Source: Perca fluviatilis (taxonomy: Eukaryota; Chordata; Actinopteri; Perciformes; Percidae). From it: a stretch of 64,000 nt of DNA. A program made the position numbers and the translations under genes. The notes under the pieces were generated by a model that saw nothing but the letters and a program-made list of their open reading frames with translations, had not been told where the DNA came from and did no database searches. The DNA is taken from assembly GCF_010015445.1 (NCBI RefSeq), contig NC_053119.1, forward strand, positions 26,256,383 through 26,320,382, written 5' to 3'. This document shows, piece after piece, positions 1 through 14,021 of this stretch (position 1 is the first letter of the stretch; each line of letters opens with the position of its first letter).

Positions 1-3000
1 TAGACCAATTTTTTTTGCCAGTTGTGACAGTCCGAAACCAACCATTCAGTGACTTTTGTTTAATAAGGTCACACGCTATGAGGAAAACTCTGCAGGAGGG
101 CCCATCGGAACAGATGCCAAGACGAAGGAATACTTTCACTGACGTTTGACAACATGAGTAGCCAGCTGAGGCCTCAGGCGGTATGCATGTCTGGCATGCC
201 TTGCAGCAACAGGTGTGAAGGCACCTGACATCTTCCAGAAAACACCATGTAACGTTTCCCTACAGACCTAGGCCTTGTGCTGACCACGACACATTTTGTC
301 TGAAACGATGTGACATTTACCCAACATGGAGACATTCCCGACAGAAAATGCACAGGACAGAAAGTGAGAAAGCGAACTGAGGCTTTATTTTTATGCTTTT
401 CGTAGGATACCAAGTAACATTTAAACCTGATCCCCAAAACCCCAGCATCCAGTCTTGTCCATCAAAACAACAGCTAAGTCTCTTGTCTAACAGGTGGGCA
501 GTGAAACCAGACCACTGAACAAATGGCCTCTGCTGTCCTGTGCTTTCCTTTTTACAAATGTCCCTTTTCCCGTCTATGTCAGGTCAAACTATTTCAGGTT
601 TTTCTGAACAGCTGAGAAAGCGCTCTGCGAGGTGGTGCCATTGACATGCCTATATCTTATGATCAGGGGAAAAATACCTGCCTTGTACTTTACATTCACA
701 AGTATCCAGTGACAAGACTCGAAGAAGAAATTGGGTCAAGCTAAAGCTGAGTAACTTTGTGTATGTTGCTGCCCTCTCAAGAGGTAGAATATATGACAAT
801 GATGTCTGAACTACAGAAACGGTTTACATCTGAATTGATGTGAAAAGTTGTGTTGAAAGCCTGTTTGTGTCCTCTGTTTATTTGAATATATACGGCTTAT
901 AAATGCTAAATAGGGAGACTTAAAGTAAACCTAACAATAGTTTAGTTAGCAAATGGATACCAGGCCGAACCAATAATTAGGGCTGTGTTTCCTGGCTACA
1001 ATTCTCATCTCACAGATGAATAATGTTATCAAGTCCAAGGCAAGGCCACACGTAACTAACAAGAGTTGTGAGACATAGCCTGTGGCTGTGGAGAGGCCTT
1101 GAAGTTAGTCATGTTAGCCTGAAGGAATACAGCAGAGATGGGTTTTTTTTTGTTGTTTTTTTAATTCAGGCTGCACGTGGGGAACTGTGAGCTGTTTTCA
1201 ATCACTGTCTACTAGGTAAATTGGTGTAAAAGGTCTGTTATGCTTCATCTTTAAGTTCCAGCTGCTTACTTCCTGTGTTGAGTCTCCAGACTGCTGATAG
1301 TATTGTGTTGGGGCCAGGAAGAAAAGGAAACCAGTGACTGCCACTCCTTCAACAACAGGTTCAATGAGAACTGCGACAAGAGTGTGACAAACAAAACAAA
1401 ATGGGACTTACTCCAACCAAGGAAAAGCCTTTTATGGACAAAGCTTTAAGTTATCCAGACTTGGTGTTTGGAGTCTGCCAGAAAGACATGAGTAATACCA
1501 CAATGTGGTCAGTTCACATTAACACTACTGGTATTTTGCTTGTGAGTCACCAACACAGCTGAGGTCCTCCTCAAATGGGTGATCCGTCAAAGGAATTACT
1601 TCTTGCGGGTGGTTTAAAGAAATTTACATTGAACAGCTCTTTTCAAGTGGTGGCTAGGAAGGTGATCAGAGTGTCAAACAGATGAAAGCCGGAGGAAAAA
1701 AAAGTGAGTAAGCAGCAGAGAAGGTCACTGAGTGGGAGAGAGATCACGCAAATACAATTAAAACATCACACCTGGGGGAGTGTATACCGGTAGTAGGTAG
1801 TTAGTAGGGGTGTCTTTACTGTAGGAGTGAGACCAAATATTGAGAGAAAGAGATTCATTCAGATGTACATTATTTACAGCTTTTAAGTAGATTATACGCT
1901 GAAAATGTAAGATGGGAGTCAAGTTCAGACACACAACAGTTGGTATTCACATATTTACATGTTTGCAATCCTTTGTCATGTCTCTCAAAATATAGGCGGA
2001 GTGAGCGCGAGGTGGTGAGAAAGCTGTACGTAGGCCAGTTTAGACAGTATGCAGATAGCTAAAAAAAAAAAATAAAAAAATAAAAACCACTTCCCTGTAT
2101 GGCTAAATTTGACAACCTGCTTACTTACAGGATACAAGACTTTGAGCCTGGGGTCGAGGTGACATCATTTCCTGTTATGACATAGAGCTCTAAATCTAGC
2201 TTGCGTATATAAGTTCTCAGTGCACTGTTGTAACCACAAACAGCTTGCACAGCACTGTGAATCACATCAAGCTAGGAACATGGTTTTAAGCAGCGACGCG
2301 GCAGTCAAAAACCTCCTTTACTGATTTATCACCAAAATGTCCTCTCTCTAAATGCATTGCATCTTCGTGCTGCGTTTAGCTCTGGTATGAGCCACATGCC
2401 CTAAAGTGTCACGGATGAAGTCAGTCTTTAATGAGACAGAATTGTTGGGACAAACCATTTTATTACAAAGACTTGCAGGGAGAAAAAGCTGTAAGCTGGT
2501 CTCACAAATATAAAACGTAACAAGAAAGTGAGACTCAGATCTGCATTGCACTATCAATGCTCTACTCATTAGGCAGAAGGTCTACACACAAAAAAAAGGA
2601 AACTGATGACATTCCATTCAAATAAGATTGTTACACTGAACTATAACATATCCATTCTGCTGCATTTGGTTACTGGTACTCTTTACCCCATTTCACTGGG
2701 ATAAAGCACATGTCCTCTTTTAAATATACTTCTACACTTCCTTGATCCATAATCATCTCTCTTTTGGCATCTAATCAATCTTAATCCGAGCAGCAGTCGG
2801 AGTCAAGGCAGAGGATTAAACAAGAGCAAAATCAGGACGACAGCCTGAGATTAGAAGGAGTCTGGCAGTAGTCAACCAACTGTAGGAGCCTGGAAACTCT
2901 GAGTGCAGCGAGCTACACTGGACTGATAGTAAGGGGTGTGTATTTACGGTGTGTGTATATGTAAAGTATGTGTGTCAGTGTGGGCAGACATCTTGAGCTG

Positions 3001-3404
3001 AAACCGTTAAGGGACACTACATCAGGGTGTGGAAAGTTTAAACCAACCGCACCAAGGACGGAAATACGTTGCGTTTCATCCTACTTACAGATATTGCATT
3101 GAAACCCGAAGGGACAGATTTATCTAATTCTAAGATCCGATCACATTTTTCATAGAGCATCGTTTTTGTGGCTGGCACTCAAACCCGCTCCCCAAACTGC
3201 TGATGGCGTGACGGAGGAGGAGAAGACAACAGACTTTTGGTTCTTTTTACCACTGAATGATCAGTTAATGCTGCGTGGTCAGCCAAAGGACGCTCTGGCT
3301 GACAAGCTCGGGCCATGCACTCATTCAACCTGGTTACCCTCACAGAGCATACTCCCATAATGGGCTCTCCTATCATATATCTGTGTCATTTATTATCAGT
3401 AGCC

Positions 3405-3471
3405 TCAGTCAGTCAGTCAGTCAGTCAGTCAGTCAGTCAGTCAGTCAGTCAGTCAGTCAGTCAGTCAGTCA
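3405..3471. repeat. (TCAG)n microsatellite
   Basis: About 16 uninterrupted copies of the tetranucleotide TCAG. An open frame through it encodes only a Ser-Gln-Ser-Val type repeat and is not a gene. Confidence 0.95.
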
Positions 3472-5374
3472 TGTATTACTGTCCTGCACATGCTTTACAT
3501 TCACTGAAATTACCACCCCACCCAAACCAAAGGCAACTATTAAAAATCTTATTTTGATGATTCATAAATAAGTCCTTAAAACTTGTGTTTTTGTATTTAA
3601 ATTGAAAACATCTAACATTGAAGATTCTGAATGTTAAATAACTGACACATCAAGGCATTTCGCCTCATTTGTGGGTCTGTCTCCAGTATACGTAGCTCCT
3701 ATGACATTTAGTTTCTTAATATGACTGCACAATGTAATGTTGTCTAATACAAGACCTTCAGATATCATAACAGATAACACACATTAAATGTATTACTTTG
3801 GCAACTGTGGTGGTAGTAGGTAATCATTTCAGTAATTACGGCAGTACAATTCACTGCAATAAACTTCAAGGAATGAACATTGGCTGTAGGCTCGTGGTGA
3901 TTGTGGAGAACAAGCATATCATTCCAGTTCAGAAAAGGAAGGAGGCTAACAAACGACCACATGGCTCTAATTTCCACATGAAGAGGTCTGAAGTCCCAGA
4001 TGGCTTCAGAGCTCCAGTTTTTAATGGGTGTCAGACACACAGTGTGTGCATGTAAGCATGCATGTGCCCAGAAAACAGAAGAGAAACAGTGAAAAAATGG
4101 GGAGGATCGCTCTAGGAGGTGGTTTCTCTAGTTTAAGCAGGGGCAAGGTAGCTTTGGAAATTTAAATTTGGAAATGTTACCGATGTCTTTGTGCTTTGTG
4201 CTGTTAAAGTAGCTCCTGTCCCGGTACACATATTCCTGCCACAGAAATGCAGTCAGCGCATCTTTTGTTAATTTCCTCTCAACACAACGCAGATTCGGCA
4301 GTTGAAAACAAATGTTATAAAAAGGGAGCCCCTCAGAGACTAAGAATATCACCGAGTCGCCCCAGAGGAAATCTAAGCAGGCTGGTACAAGATGTTTAAC
4401 AGCCGTCTCTTTCTTTAAAGGAAGGTATGGAGTCCACATGGAACTCAACAGATATACAGAGCTGCTCAAACTGGATAACTGAGGGCTTGAGGCTCTAGTG
4501 TAAGCCAGAGAGGGATTCAGGATCAGTGCATGATACGCAATTATTATAATATATACATATACAATGATGTGTGCATGTGAAAAAACAACCAGAGACTTTA
4601 AGACCATCAGCCTCCAGACACACAGCCCACAGGAGGATGCAAATGTAAAATCCCCATGCTACCAAACATGTGTTTTGCAGGTGTGATGGTGGACAATGGC
4701 CAATTGTTTACCCTTACCCCAGTGGTTCCTCTCATAGTGGCTATTGACGAACAGCAAAGCATGACAGTGCGCTAACTTATCTCTTGACTGGGTTGAAGCG
4801 ACCACTGAAACCATATATACTAGAAAATGAACTTAAGCGGGGAGAAGAAGGATACCAAATTAGGCCAATAAGATGAAAACTGCTGGGCAGCCTTGATAGG
4901 AAGCCACAAAGTCTCTAACAATAAATTCCTTGTCTTTCTTGCTGTCTGAGGCCCTCTCTCCTCCTCAGTCTCCCTCCAATTATTTTGTACGGTGTAGGGT
5001 TTGTGTTTATGCACACTAGAAAATAACAGCGACACAAACACTGTGTGACCCAGAGGCGAACCATCCAGAGCACAGGGACTGGGGGAAAAAAAGCACATGG
5101 CTCAGAATAGTTTGTCCTCCCCAAGGGGCTTTTCTGTCCTGCTCCACTCTGTGTTACCACTGTCACTCTGCCTTATCCTCTTTGCAAAGCTGCTAGAACA
5201 CAGATTCACCAACAACACTCACCAAACCTTTACCCCATCTTAACAAAAAAAAATTAATAACATGTCTAAGTCTGAAAAACTGGAGCTCTCAAGTAAGTAC
5301 TTCACCCTGCATTTGACCTGGCCTGAGAACCGTCTCTGGTCCTTGCTGCTGCCTCCCCAATTACCTGGGGGGCG

Positions 5375-5579
5375 GTTTTAGATGCTTGAGTTGCAGCAGG
5401 CCAGCCAGAGAGGCCTTGTTTCCCAGAGTGGCAGCACTTTTTCAAGTGGTGGTATGGGAGGGGGGGGGGGCTAAATATAACAATGACCACACAAAGTTTT
5501 AAATGCTGGAGTTGCAGCAGGCCAGCCAGAGAGGCCTTGTTTCCCAGAGTGGCAGCACTTTTTCAAGGGGTGGTATGAG
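5375..5579. repeat. Direct duplication of about 84 bp
   Basis: Bases about 5375-5458 and 5496-5579 are near-identical (a handful of differences), offset by 121 bp. The gap between copies contains a G-run at 5457-5470. Both copies include the block GCAGCAGGCCAGCCAGAGAG. It looks like a local segmental duplication; no coding role is visible. Confidence 0.85.
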
Positions 5580-6997
5580 GAGGACAGGAATATCAAGGGA
5601 ACAGTATTCATAAACACAAAGCCACAGGATCCTGCTGAGAAAGCCACATTCTCATAAATGGATCCTCTTCCTATAGCAAAGGATGGAGTCATAATAGTAG
5701 CAGAGAAGCCAGAGCTTTCACTTAAGAGTTTAAATAACTAGCGTTATTAAATTAAAAACTAGCACTGTTACGTTATAAAAGCTTTGTAAACACTGAATAT
5801 AAAGTCGAACAACCAATGATGAATGGTTAAGGAATGCACAAGGGAAATAGACAATATTTAGGCAAGTTATGCAACCTCCTGCAGAGTCCTGCTGACTGTC
5901 ATGTTATTTTTAAAATCCAGCTTGTATCTAACCTTTTTCAAAATGATCCTTACAAACTCCACGAGTATTTCTGCAATACAAACCTCCTTCACTGCACCTA
6001 GATGCAAATGCCACGGTCGACGAGCTCACGCCAACTTGAGATATGAATGCTCACTGTTTGTGTAGGTTACTCCTACAAACCCAGCAGCACAGCACTTGTT
6101 CTTACAATGCCAAACTGATTAAATAATTCAAAAAGGTAAAAACATTGAGAGTGTGTTACCCAATGAGAAAGGTCCAACCAGGCTCATCTCGAATCAGGAG
6201 CTAAGCAGAAATGATGCTAGGTTGACTGATGCACACTCCACTGGGGATTTGGTTATCATAGTTTCCATGTTCAAATGGATGTTTACAAGCACAGACACAG
6301 AGGATTGTGGTACATGGAAGGGGTGCAGCCTTACAGTGTGTGTGTGTGTGTGTGTGGGGGGGACTCACACTGGAGGGGAATTTCACCGCAAGGAGGTTTA
6401 AAATTTGGAGCAAAAAAATCTGAAGTGGCATCTAAAAAAGACACAAACTAGAGACAATAATAGAGGGGAAATTCCAAGTCAGCCCTATTTAGTCTTTATA
6501 CAAATGCCAAAAGACAAACAAATATCTGGGCTATTATCCCATAGAGCCATAAACCCATTTCCTCAGTGGTGTATCTGTTTTCAGCCTGAGTAACACTCTA
6601 CGATCTCAACAGTAGTGTGAACTCAATTTTACTAACGATAGTGTGGGGAATAGATTTGGCTAATTTATAGACAAACTCAGCTCATGCAAATTTCGCACTA
6701 GTTCCTGGCAGTGAAGTACAGCCTGAATCAAATGAACCAACACATGGTGGTGCAGTGTGATTATCAATGTGTGGAGCAAATAGGGCTGCAACTAACTATT
6801 GTTTCCATTTTCTCAGCTAATGTGTCCTCGTATCAAATCATTGATTCATCATTGGTCAATGAAATGTGGGATAAAAGTGAAAAATGCTCATCACAATTTC
6901 CCAGATCCCAAGGTGACATCTTCAAATTTATAAAGTTCCCTTGGCCTTTGGAATTAAAATAGCCCAACATCATCACATACCCTTCACCATACCTAGA

Positions 6998-7105
6998 GAT
7001 TGGCATGGTTTTATTTCAGTTAGCCTAATAGCTGGTTTGATTTGCATTGATATGGATCTTATATCATTTAGCTATTAGGCTAACTGAAATAAAACCATGC
7101 CAATC
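6998..7105. repeat. Perfect 36-bp inverted repeat (stem-loop)
   Basis: Arms 6998-7033 and 7070-7105 are exact reverse complements, 36 bp each, around a 36-bp spacer. Each arm contains the block GATTGGCATGGTTTTATTTC or its complement. Just to the right, around 7168-7204, the motif GTATGAATACTTATGAGCAG resembles the terminal sequence of teleost Tc1-like transposons. The structure may therefore be part of a decayed Tc1-type element, though I cannot define its ends. Confidence 0.8.
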
Positions 7106-7200
7106 GTGAGATTAAGGCATTAAGATCAATTTCCAAAAGATGATTTTTTTATTCTTCTTTTTAGTCAACTTTAGCATGGGTATGAATACTTATGAGCAGC

Positions 7201-7202
<2 letters not shown>

Positions 7203-7279
<77 letters not shown>
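7203..7279. repeat. Compound (TG)n(TA)n microsatellite
   Basis: About 23 TG units run directly into about 14 TA units. It follows the Tc1-end-like motif at 7168-7204. Confidence 0.95.
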
Positions 7280-7282
<3 letters not shown>

Positions 7283-9385
7283 TTTTCTCTTGTTAAATTA
7301 CTTACATGATTAACCGCTTATCAAAATAAATGTTCTGTTGATTGACAAATCAATTAGCCTATTCTTCTAATCACTGTTGTACTCGTGGCAATTCTAAACA
7401 GTTAGAAGAAGAAAAAAGGTTTCTATACATATCAATGTCACATCATATAGGCTAATATTGTATGATGAAACGAGATAAGACTAGGTCTGATTAGGTCTGG
7501 GAATTGGCTGCTGTAATATTGTGATGTGTCTAAAATGATGTCTTTACACCATTAGGAGATTGCATTACAGTAATGGGATACAGTTTTCGGAACTTATTAG
7601 ATTGCTCCATCTTAGTAATGAATATCCTATACATGACCATCGTCGCACACAGAGTAAATATCTAACTATTAGGTCAGAAATATCATGAGAAATGCCCTGG
7701 GTTCTCATCCACCGGCCAGCTGAAGCCTTTGCATGTTGTATTTGCGATGGGTTTCCTCCCACAGTCCACACACATGCACGTTTGTTGAACTGGAACTGGA
7801 ACTAGCACATAGGTGTGACAACCTGTCTGTGGTGTACCCCTCACAATCGCCCAGTTGTGTGCGGAGATAGGCTCCAGGACCTTGTGACCCTGACCAAAAT
7901 AAGACATCTGGAAAGATAACACTGAATCTCTGAAAAGACATTTCATGAGTCACACAGCAGGGCTAACAGCCTCTCTGTCTTCTTTATAGTTGGCAAAAGG
8001 CTTCGCTATCTGGTGTGTTTTGTGACACCCAGAGTTGGGCCTTTGACATCTATCATAAAGCCGCCATTCAGGCAGACAAAAAGGCTATTGATGCCTCTCT
8101 ACGGAAATAATATTATCCCAACAGAATACAATAAATGCTGCTGATTGAAGAGAGTTATGACAAAACCATAGATGGTAGATAGTAATAAAACTATTACATT
8201 ATATTGAGTTGATGTAGTAGTGTTTTGTTACCTTTATGTATCATTTGCAATGCTGCTGCAATGCTTTAATCCAGAAAAGAAACATTTACATCACTGGTTT
8301 TTGATACCTCATGCGTTGAGATATGTGGCGATTTACAGCAGAGAAATTAGAAAAAAACTTAATCATCAACTCTGACAGTACTTAAAAAAAGGCTAATGCT
8401 GCTGACTGAGGCCCATTGGCATAAAAACCAAATGAGGGCTCACATGCTTTGCGTCACGCATGGCTCACATCCTGTTGGCATCAGAGAGGGCAGTCAGATT
8501 ATTGTTCAAAAGAACATTCAAGTCCCTGAAAGATTTCTACAAATAGAAGTTCAGTTCACACCCATTTCTCTTAGTCAAACTGTACTGTACAGCTGGATTT
8601 AGCAGTTCAAAGATCAAACTTTTCCAGCAAGGCGAAAAGTTAAGAATTTCCCTTGATTTGGCGATGAAGAAAATATACACCAAAGAGGAGGTTATTATAA
8701 ATACACTGATCGAATAACAGTTTTAGGGGAGCAAGTCGTGTGTATCCAACCGCCATTTTCGGCAAAACTGACGATTGGTCGACTCACTGGGACTTGATCT
8801 CTCAGATCAGAAATCAAACCATTTGAACACAAGAACACAGAGCACAGAGAGTGCCACAATGAACAAGAAGAAAAGAAATGATGAGGGATGCGTGGAGGGG
8901 GGGCTCTTACGTGCTACTACTCATCACACAAAAGTGCACCAATAGTGCTGTCACCTTTCCGGTGCTTCCTCCTCAAACCACAAGCAGTGGCTCACACATT
9001 AGGACACGCTAAAGGCTGAACATAGCAACAATAAAAAATACAAAACACTCCACGCGCTATGCTATAGGCTTGTGGACGTGTGCATGCCATGTATGGCTAA
9101 GAGAAGAAAAAAAACTCACCATTATACAGATCTTGACAATCTGTGGACTGATTTGTACTGAGATAATTAGATCCTGTGAACCCATAAGCATATGACTACA
9201 AACATGCAAGCGCGCAAACACAAAACATATTAATCTGTCTCCTTCAACTTCCTCCACATGCATTTACAAGCAATGATGCACACCAATTAATGACATATTT
9301 AAATGTGAGGCAATGGCTAGAGATAATGTCCACTTGCCATTAGCAACCTGCACATCTGTTACATTACACTGAAAACAAAAACACA

Positions 9386-9406
9386 ATGGGGGAGGGGGGG
9401 GGGGGG
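9386..9406. repeat. G-run
   Basis: An almost pure guanine run broken by one adenine. It could form a G-quadruplex on the plus strand but is otherwise a simple repeat. Similar G-runs lie at 5457-5470, 49148-49158 and 53486-53506. Confidence 0.7.
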
Positions 9407-10398
9407 AAGAGAATGACAGTACAACAATGACCACCAGACATCTGGTAGAGGATGAGAGCTAAATCCTGCTGGAGATCTTTCACTCAGACTGTCTGTAACC
9501 TCCCCCACTTCATGTACGAACTAGTGAGACGCCCAGTTAACTCTCCAAAGGGGACCACGCATGGCATGACATGACATATACAGACCAGTAACTGGCCTAC
9601 TTCTGGACGCTGGAGCATCTGTGGTCTGTGTAGTGGGCTGTGTAAGGTAAAAGCCAGCTTTCTCAAAAGACGAGAACTAGGTCTCCCTAGAGAAGTAAAT
9701 ACATACCCTGGCCTGTTTCCTCGATCACAATTACGGTTCCTGATTCTGACACTTGTCTCGTACCTGCTGTGTAACGATATGCGTTGATTAAAATGCGGAA
9801 CTTAAGGATGTAAAGACTGAAACAATCTGAAAATAAGACCCATACGCAGACATCGCAACCAAACAGTAAACATAGCTATACTGTTTGTTTTAGAGTGTAA
9901 CCCAAAAAATGACAGTTCACATTTCTCGCCATCCTAGCCAGGGTTTACATGCCATTTAACAGCTGGAAACTAAGCCCGTGAAGAGTGATGCAAAATCAGA
10001 AATTCCCCTAGAGAAGCGCTCGGTCGCTGTTCTTACCACAGAGGGTTTGTTAAGCTAGCCATCTACTCTTACAGTAAAATGTATCTGTTCCCAGAACAAG
10101 AACCAGCATACATCTTCATTTCTATAAGTCACGTGCACATTGGAGCCCAATCTAACGTTATATCCACAGCTCTACACGAGCGAGTAGCCGTTACAATTAT
10201 TGCTTCCTTTACTGGTTTGTTGTGGATTAGCCAAGTTGTAAAAACACAAAAGGACCAGATAAGGAGATTCGGGCGACAAGTCTTTTTGTGGCCACCGACG
10301 TACTAGCGTTCCCAGCGCTAATTGTAAAGTGAGTGAACACTGGAGAGTAAACGGTATCAGAGAAGATATAACGTCCAGTAGCGTTAGTAGCTGCTTAC

Positions 10399-10830
10399 CT
10401 TTGGGGGTGACTTCCCTTCTTCTAGCTAGGTGCTGTACCTACAAGTAGAAACAAAATCCACTATTCTCATTATCTCTTTATCTTATTGTCCAGGTAAGCC
10501 GTCGCCAAAATACCGTCACTGTTCTGAAGGTTTGTCCCCGACTGTCGACTAGTTTTGCTGAAACCGATGCTGGTCAAACGGACGCACACCCTATCCCAGG
10601 TCCACATGCCGCGAGCTGGTTGCAGCTGTCTGTGACACTGGCAGACGAGTGACAGTACGACGCACGCGCACGAGCGGCTGGCGGGAGGCTAGCATGGAGG
10701 CGAGTCTCTCCACCATAGACAATGAAGGTCTCCACTGAAGCAAAGTTTGAGCATGCATTTCCGTGGAATGTGCAGGAACTGACCCAAACGACGGTAAGCC
10801 ATCATATACATACATCATAACCATTTTTTT
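10399..10830 (-). promoter_or_regulatory. CG-rich promoter-like region, possible 5' end of a minus-strand gene
   Basis: Around 10500-10800 the CG dinucleotide density is clearly above the AT-rich surroundings, as at a vertebrate promoter. On the minus strand a possible 40-nt non-coding exon (10438 to 10399) lies between an acceptor-like TTGTAG and a good donor, AAAG|GTAAG. On the plus strand a donor-like GTAAGC follows at about 10794. I find no protein-coding exon attached to either. The direction and the gene are inferred, not shown. Confidence 0.3.
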
Positions 10831-11857
10831 GTATTACTAATATGATACTTAAATATAAACAATCAGGGAGTTCTACTACTTCCTCCATATTTTTGCATTG
10901 ATGTTATTAAGCTGCAGTTTTGCTAGCTAATAAATTCCCCAAACTAACGCGATGATGAGTTAACGTTAACATTAGTTGAACGATGGTTAGCTAACGCTAG
11001 CTCGTGTTAGCTTATTGCAGTCCTGTTATTTAGGCATTTACCTAACGAGTTATTAACTTTAAAATAAGCAGTTGCAAGGAAAAATAATCGGATGAAAAAA
11101 CTATGTGACACAAATGGCCACATTGCGCCCTCTTTTGGATAAACACTAGATATACAGGCAGTGGTGTCGTCTACTAGCCTAGCAGCCTCAGAAATCTAGA
11201 CGCACCCTAGCGGCATCAAATGTAATTTGCAGCCAACATCTTGATGTGGGTCTGGCTTGTCAGGCTCTTGAATATTTTGACCAATGCAGGTCAGTAGAAC
11301 AGTGGATGTCTTCTACTGAATATGTAGCCTAGCATTCAAGTCATGCCGTTGTTTCAGGGTGTAACACAGAGAAGGAACATAACTTCACATTTGGTGCAAT
11401 TGTTGTAAACAACAAACAGCAGAACACAGTGCAATTTAATACAAAATCCAAATCTGTCAGCTGAAAGTTGCCTGTGCCTCAGGATTGGCCCATTATCTGC
11501 AACAGTGCCTCCTGTGTCTGGATGTACATTAACTTTTGTCTTGTTGTTTTTCTCTGATTTTCCTAATAACACCTGTGCACCTGTGCATTACTATGACCAG
11601 TCAAAATGTCTGCTGTGAAAAAAAAGACCTATTTCCACACTTTCTTGACAGACCTTTTTCACAATAGACAGTTTCACTTGTCATGGCAGAGAGCCCAATT
11701 GTAACTAATAACATTAACAATGAGTACACACATTTGGGTGTCCTCATAGCCATACTTTAGCATGACCAATACCAAAGCAACTGAAACTGAAACCTAATTG
11801 GAATGCATCCTTCAATAATGTTATTAATTAAACCTGTGTTTTTAGTACTGGCACTAG

Positions 11858-11895
11858 TAGTCTCACATTGCCAGTCCTATCTCCACAGCGCTGTG
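11858..11895 (+). repeat. Terminal fragment of a dispersed DNA-transposon family
   Basis: The sequence TAGTCTCACATTGCCAG matches, in family terms, the start of the element at 62514 and the inverted end of the element at 27068. A second related patch lies near 11160-11275 (GGGTCTGGCTTGTCAGGCTC). No complete element can be delimited here. Confidence 0.45.
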
Positions 11896-14021
11896 TCAGC
11901 GCTGGTGTGTGACACTACTCACTACTGTGAGTTACTCACTAGTGGCCTGCACTAAGAGAAGAGGGATCTTAGGGTTAGCAAGAATCATAAGGTTATGCTC
12001 GCAGGAGAAAACAAAAGCAGTCAGAGAAACCACATGACTGTCTCCACCATCCTCAGGCTAACAGTGGAGTTGGCAGCAAAGGAGAAGGGGGAAGTAATTA
12101 ATAATATTAAAGATGGCTGCATTTTATGTAGCTATGCCAATTCTAGAGCCCTGGTATTGTACATGCTGGTTCACTGAGTCTGGCAAAAAAGTCATCATTA
12201 ATGCAATTAGTAACACCTGCGCTTTTGTCTGCTGTGTTTAAGGCCCACGGACATTTGGGGAAAAGAGGTGTTTTCTTTTGTGGCTGAGTAGACCATTGAC
12301 ATGTTAGTTCCCTGCATTGTTATATTGTTTTATGTAATCAAATGATTTCTAAAGTTACAATTCTAACATAATAAGTGGAGCTAAATCCTAATCAGGTTAG
12401 AATTTAGCAATAATCTATCTAACATTACCAGACATAGAGAAGGCCTACTCTATTGATGGTGTCAATATCATGATATAAGGGGGTGGACACAATACAATAC
12501 AATATAATAAACTATATTACAATTACCTGGAAAAATATTACCTTTTATATGTTGTAATTAATATATGTTGTTTTTATTGATACATAAACCATATTGAATC
12601 GTACATGGTGTATTTGGTGTATACCTTAACATATTAAAAAGGGAATAAACAACAAGGCAAATTACTGCTACAGTCAAGAACATAAATGGATGGACTCGAT
12701 GATGGCAGTGTAGAAGTGCACCGTCATTGTCTTTGGCAGGTCGAACTTATTCAGCCGCAGCAGGAGTACATTCTCTGTTGTGCCTTTTTGATGAGGGAAG
12801 CGGAAGGACTCTGGGGAGGCTGGGGTTGGTGGATGGTGTCAGGAATGTCCTATTATCTGTCAAAGCGTAAAGACTCGTTCATCCAGTTTGCCAGGTGCAG
12901 GTCGGGCGTTTGTAGATATACAGTGTATATGTAGTGTATCAAATGTTTTATTTTCTATATGGGGGATGCAGAATGTTTGTCAACAAAACTTAACATTTGT
13001 TTGCAAGGCTATTGTGCAAGGGTTGCTTTTATAATGTTGACTCCCTGTTTTGCAGGAACTGCACAACCTGGGATTATTGGATTTCTTGCAAACTGTAGGG
13101 TTGGCTGACAATAGATATACTTTAAGATCGCTGTTAATTTGTCAACCATCAGAGATTTTGCCATGCAGTTTATACCGTGGTAGCATTCCCTATAATATCA
13201 CTGACTGACTTTATTATACCATTGTAGGAAACGTTGCAAATCAATGGGCAAGACTGCTTTATTGACAGTGGTGGATGTTTGTATGATTTTTCCAGTATAA
13301 CATTGCTGGATTAACCAAAAACAGACATTCCCATTTGGTTATTTTAGCCATAAACTGTTTCTTAATTAACTTTTCACAAAAGTTACTATTTTAGGGTGTA
13401 TCAAATTGAGATAGGAAAAAAAAAAAACATGATAGAAGATTTTATCCATATTGCCCTATTGGACTATATTTGATTTTGTAGATGTTCTTAATATTAATAT
13501 ATAACCATCTGGGTCCATGGAGTACCGGGTACAGTGGTGTGCTCATGGTGTCTGTGATGTTAATTTCCATTTGTCAGCTACTGTCCTTATTCAACATTTT
13601 CTATAGCACCAGAGTGATAGAGAAAGACATGGCTCTGTATAGCACTATTCCACAAGAGGGGGGCGCTGTTTCTACCAGGACGTGTTCTATAGGCCGCTTG
13701 ACTAAAAAAAAGGGGGCAGGCTGTGTATACAAGTCTGTGCTCCCATTCATGCAGCGTATAGCAGTCCCCGCCGACAGCCAGGCCGTGTCACATCCTCGTC
13801 AAAACAGTTAGCTCTGCTCTATAACGCTGTTAGAAAGGGTTGGTGAGTAATAATTCTCCTTTTTACTACGTATCTCAGCGTCGTCTTGATTATCTCTTTC
13901 GGCAGTTTTGGAAAGAGCTAGCTGTGGATATAAGACTGCAGGGTTTTTTGGAAGAAAAAAGAAATCCTTGTAGCTAAAGAAAACCCATTTTGAAAGCTGT
14001 CGTTTTTTCAGTGCAGTTAAG

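Larger units (their letters stand above)
1..10390. other. Gene-free left flank
   Basis: I find no exon I can support on either strand. Open frames here are short, are not flanked by convincing splice sites and resemble no family I recognise. The stretch could be intergenic DNA, a long 3'UTR, or the first intron of a minus-strand gene whose 5' end lies near 10400-10830. It holds microsatellites, a direct duplication at 5375-5579 and an inverted repeat at 6998-7105, listed separately. Confidence 0.5.

Noticed and set aside
3275..3571. 98-codon plus-strand frame with Ser-Gln-Ser-Val repeats
   Set aside because: The repeat is the translation of the (TCAG)n microsatellite.
4128..4607. 159-codon minus-strand open frame
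   Set aside because: No family resemblance, no splice or promoter context and unremarkable composition; most likely a chance frame.
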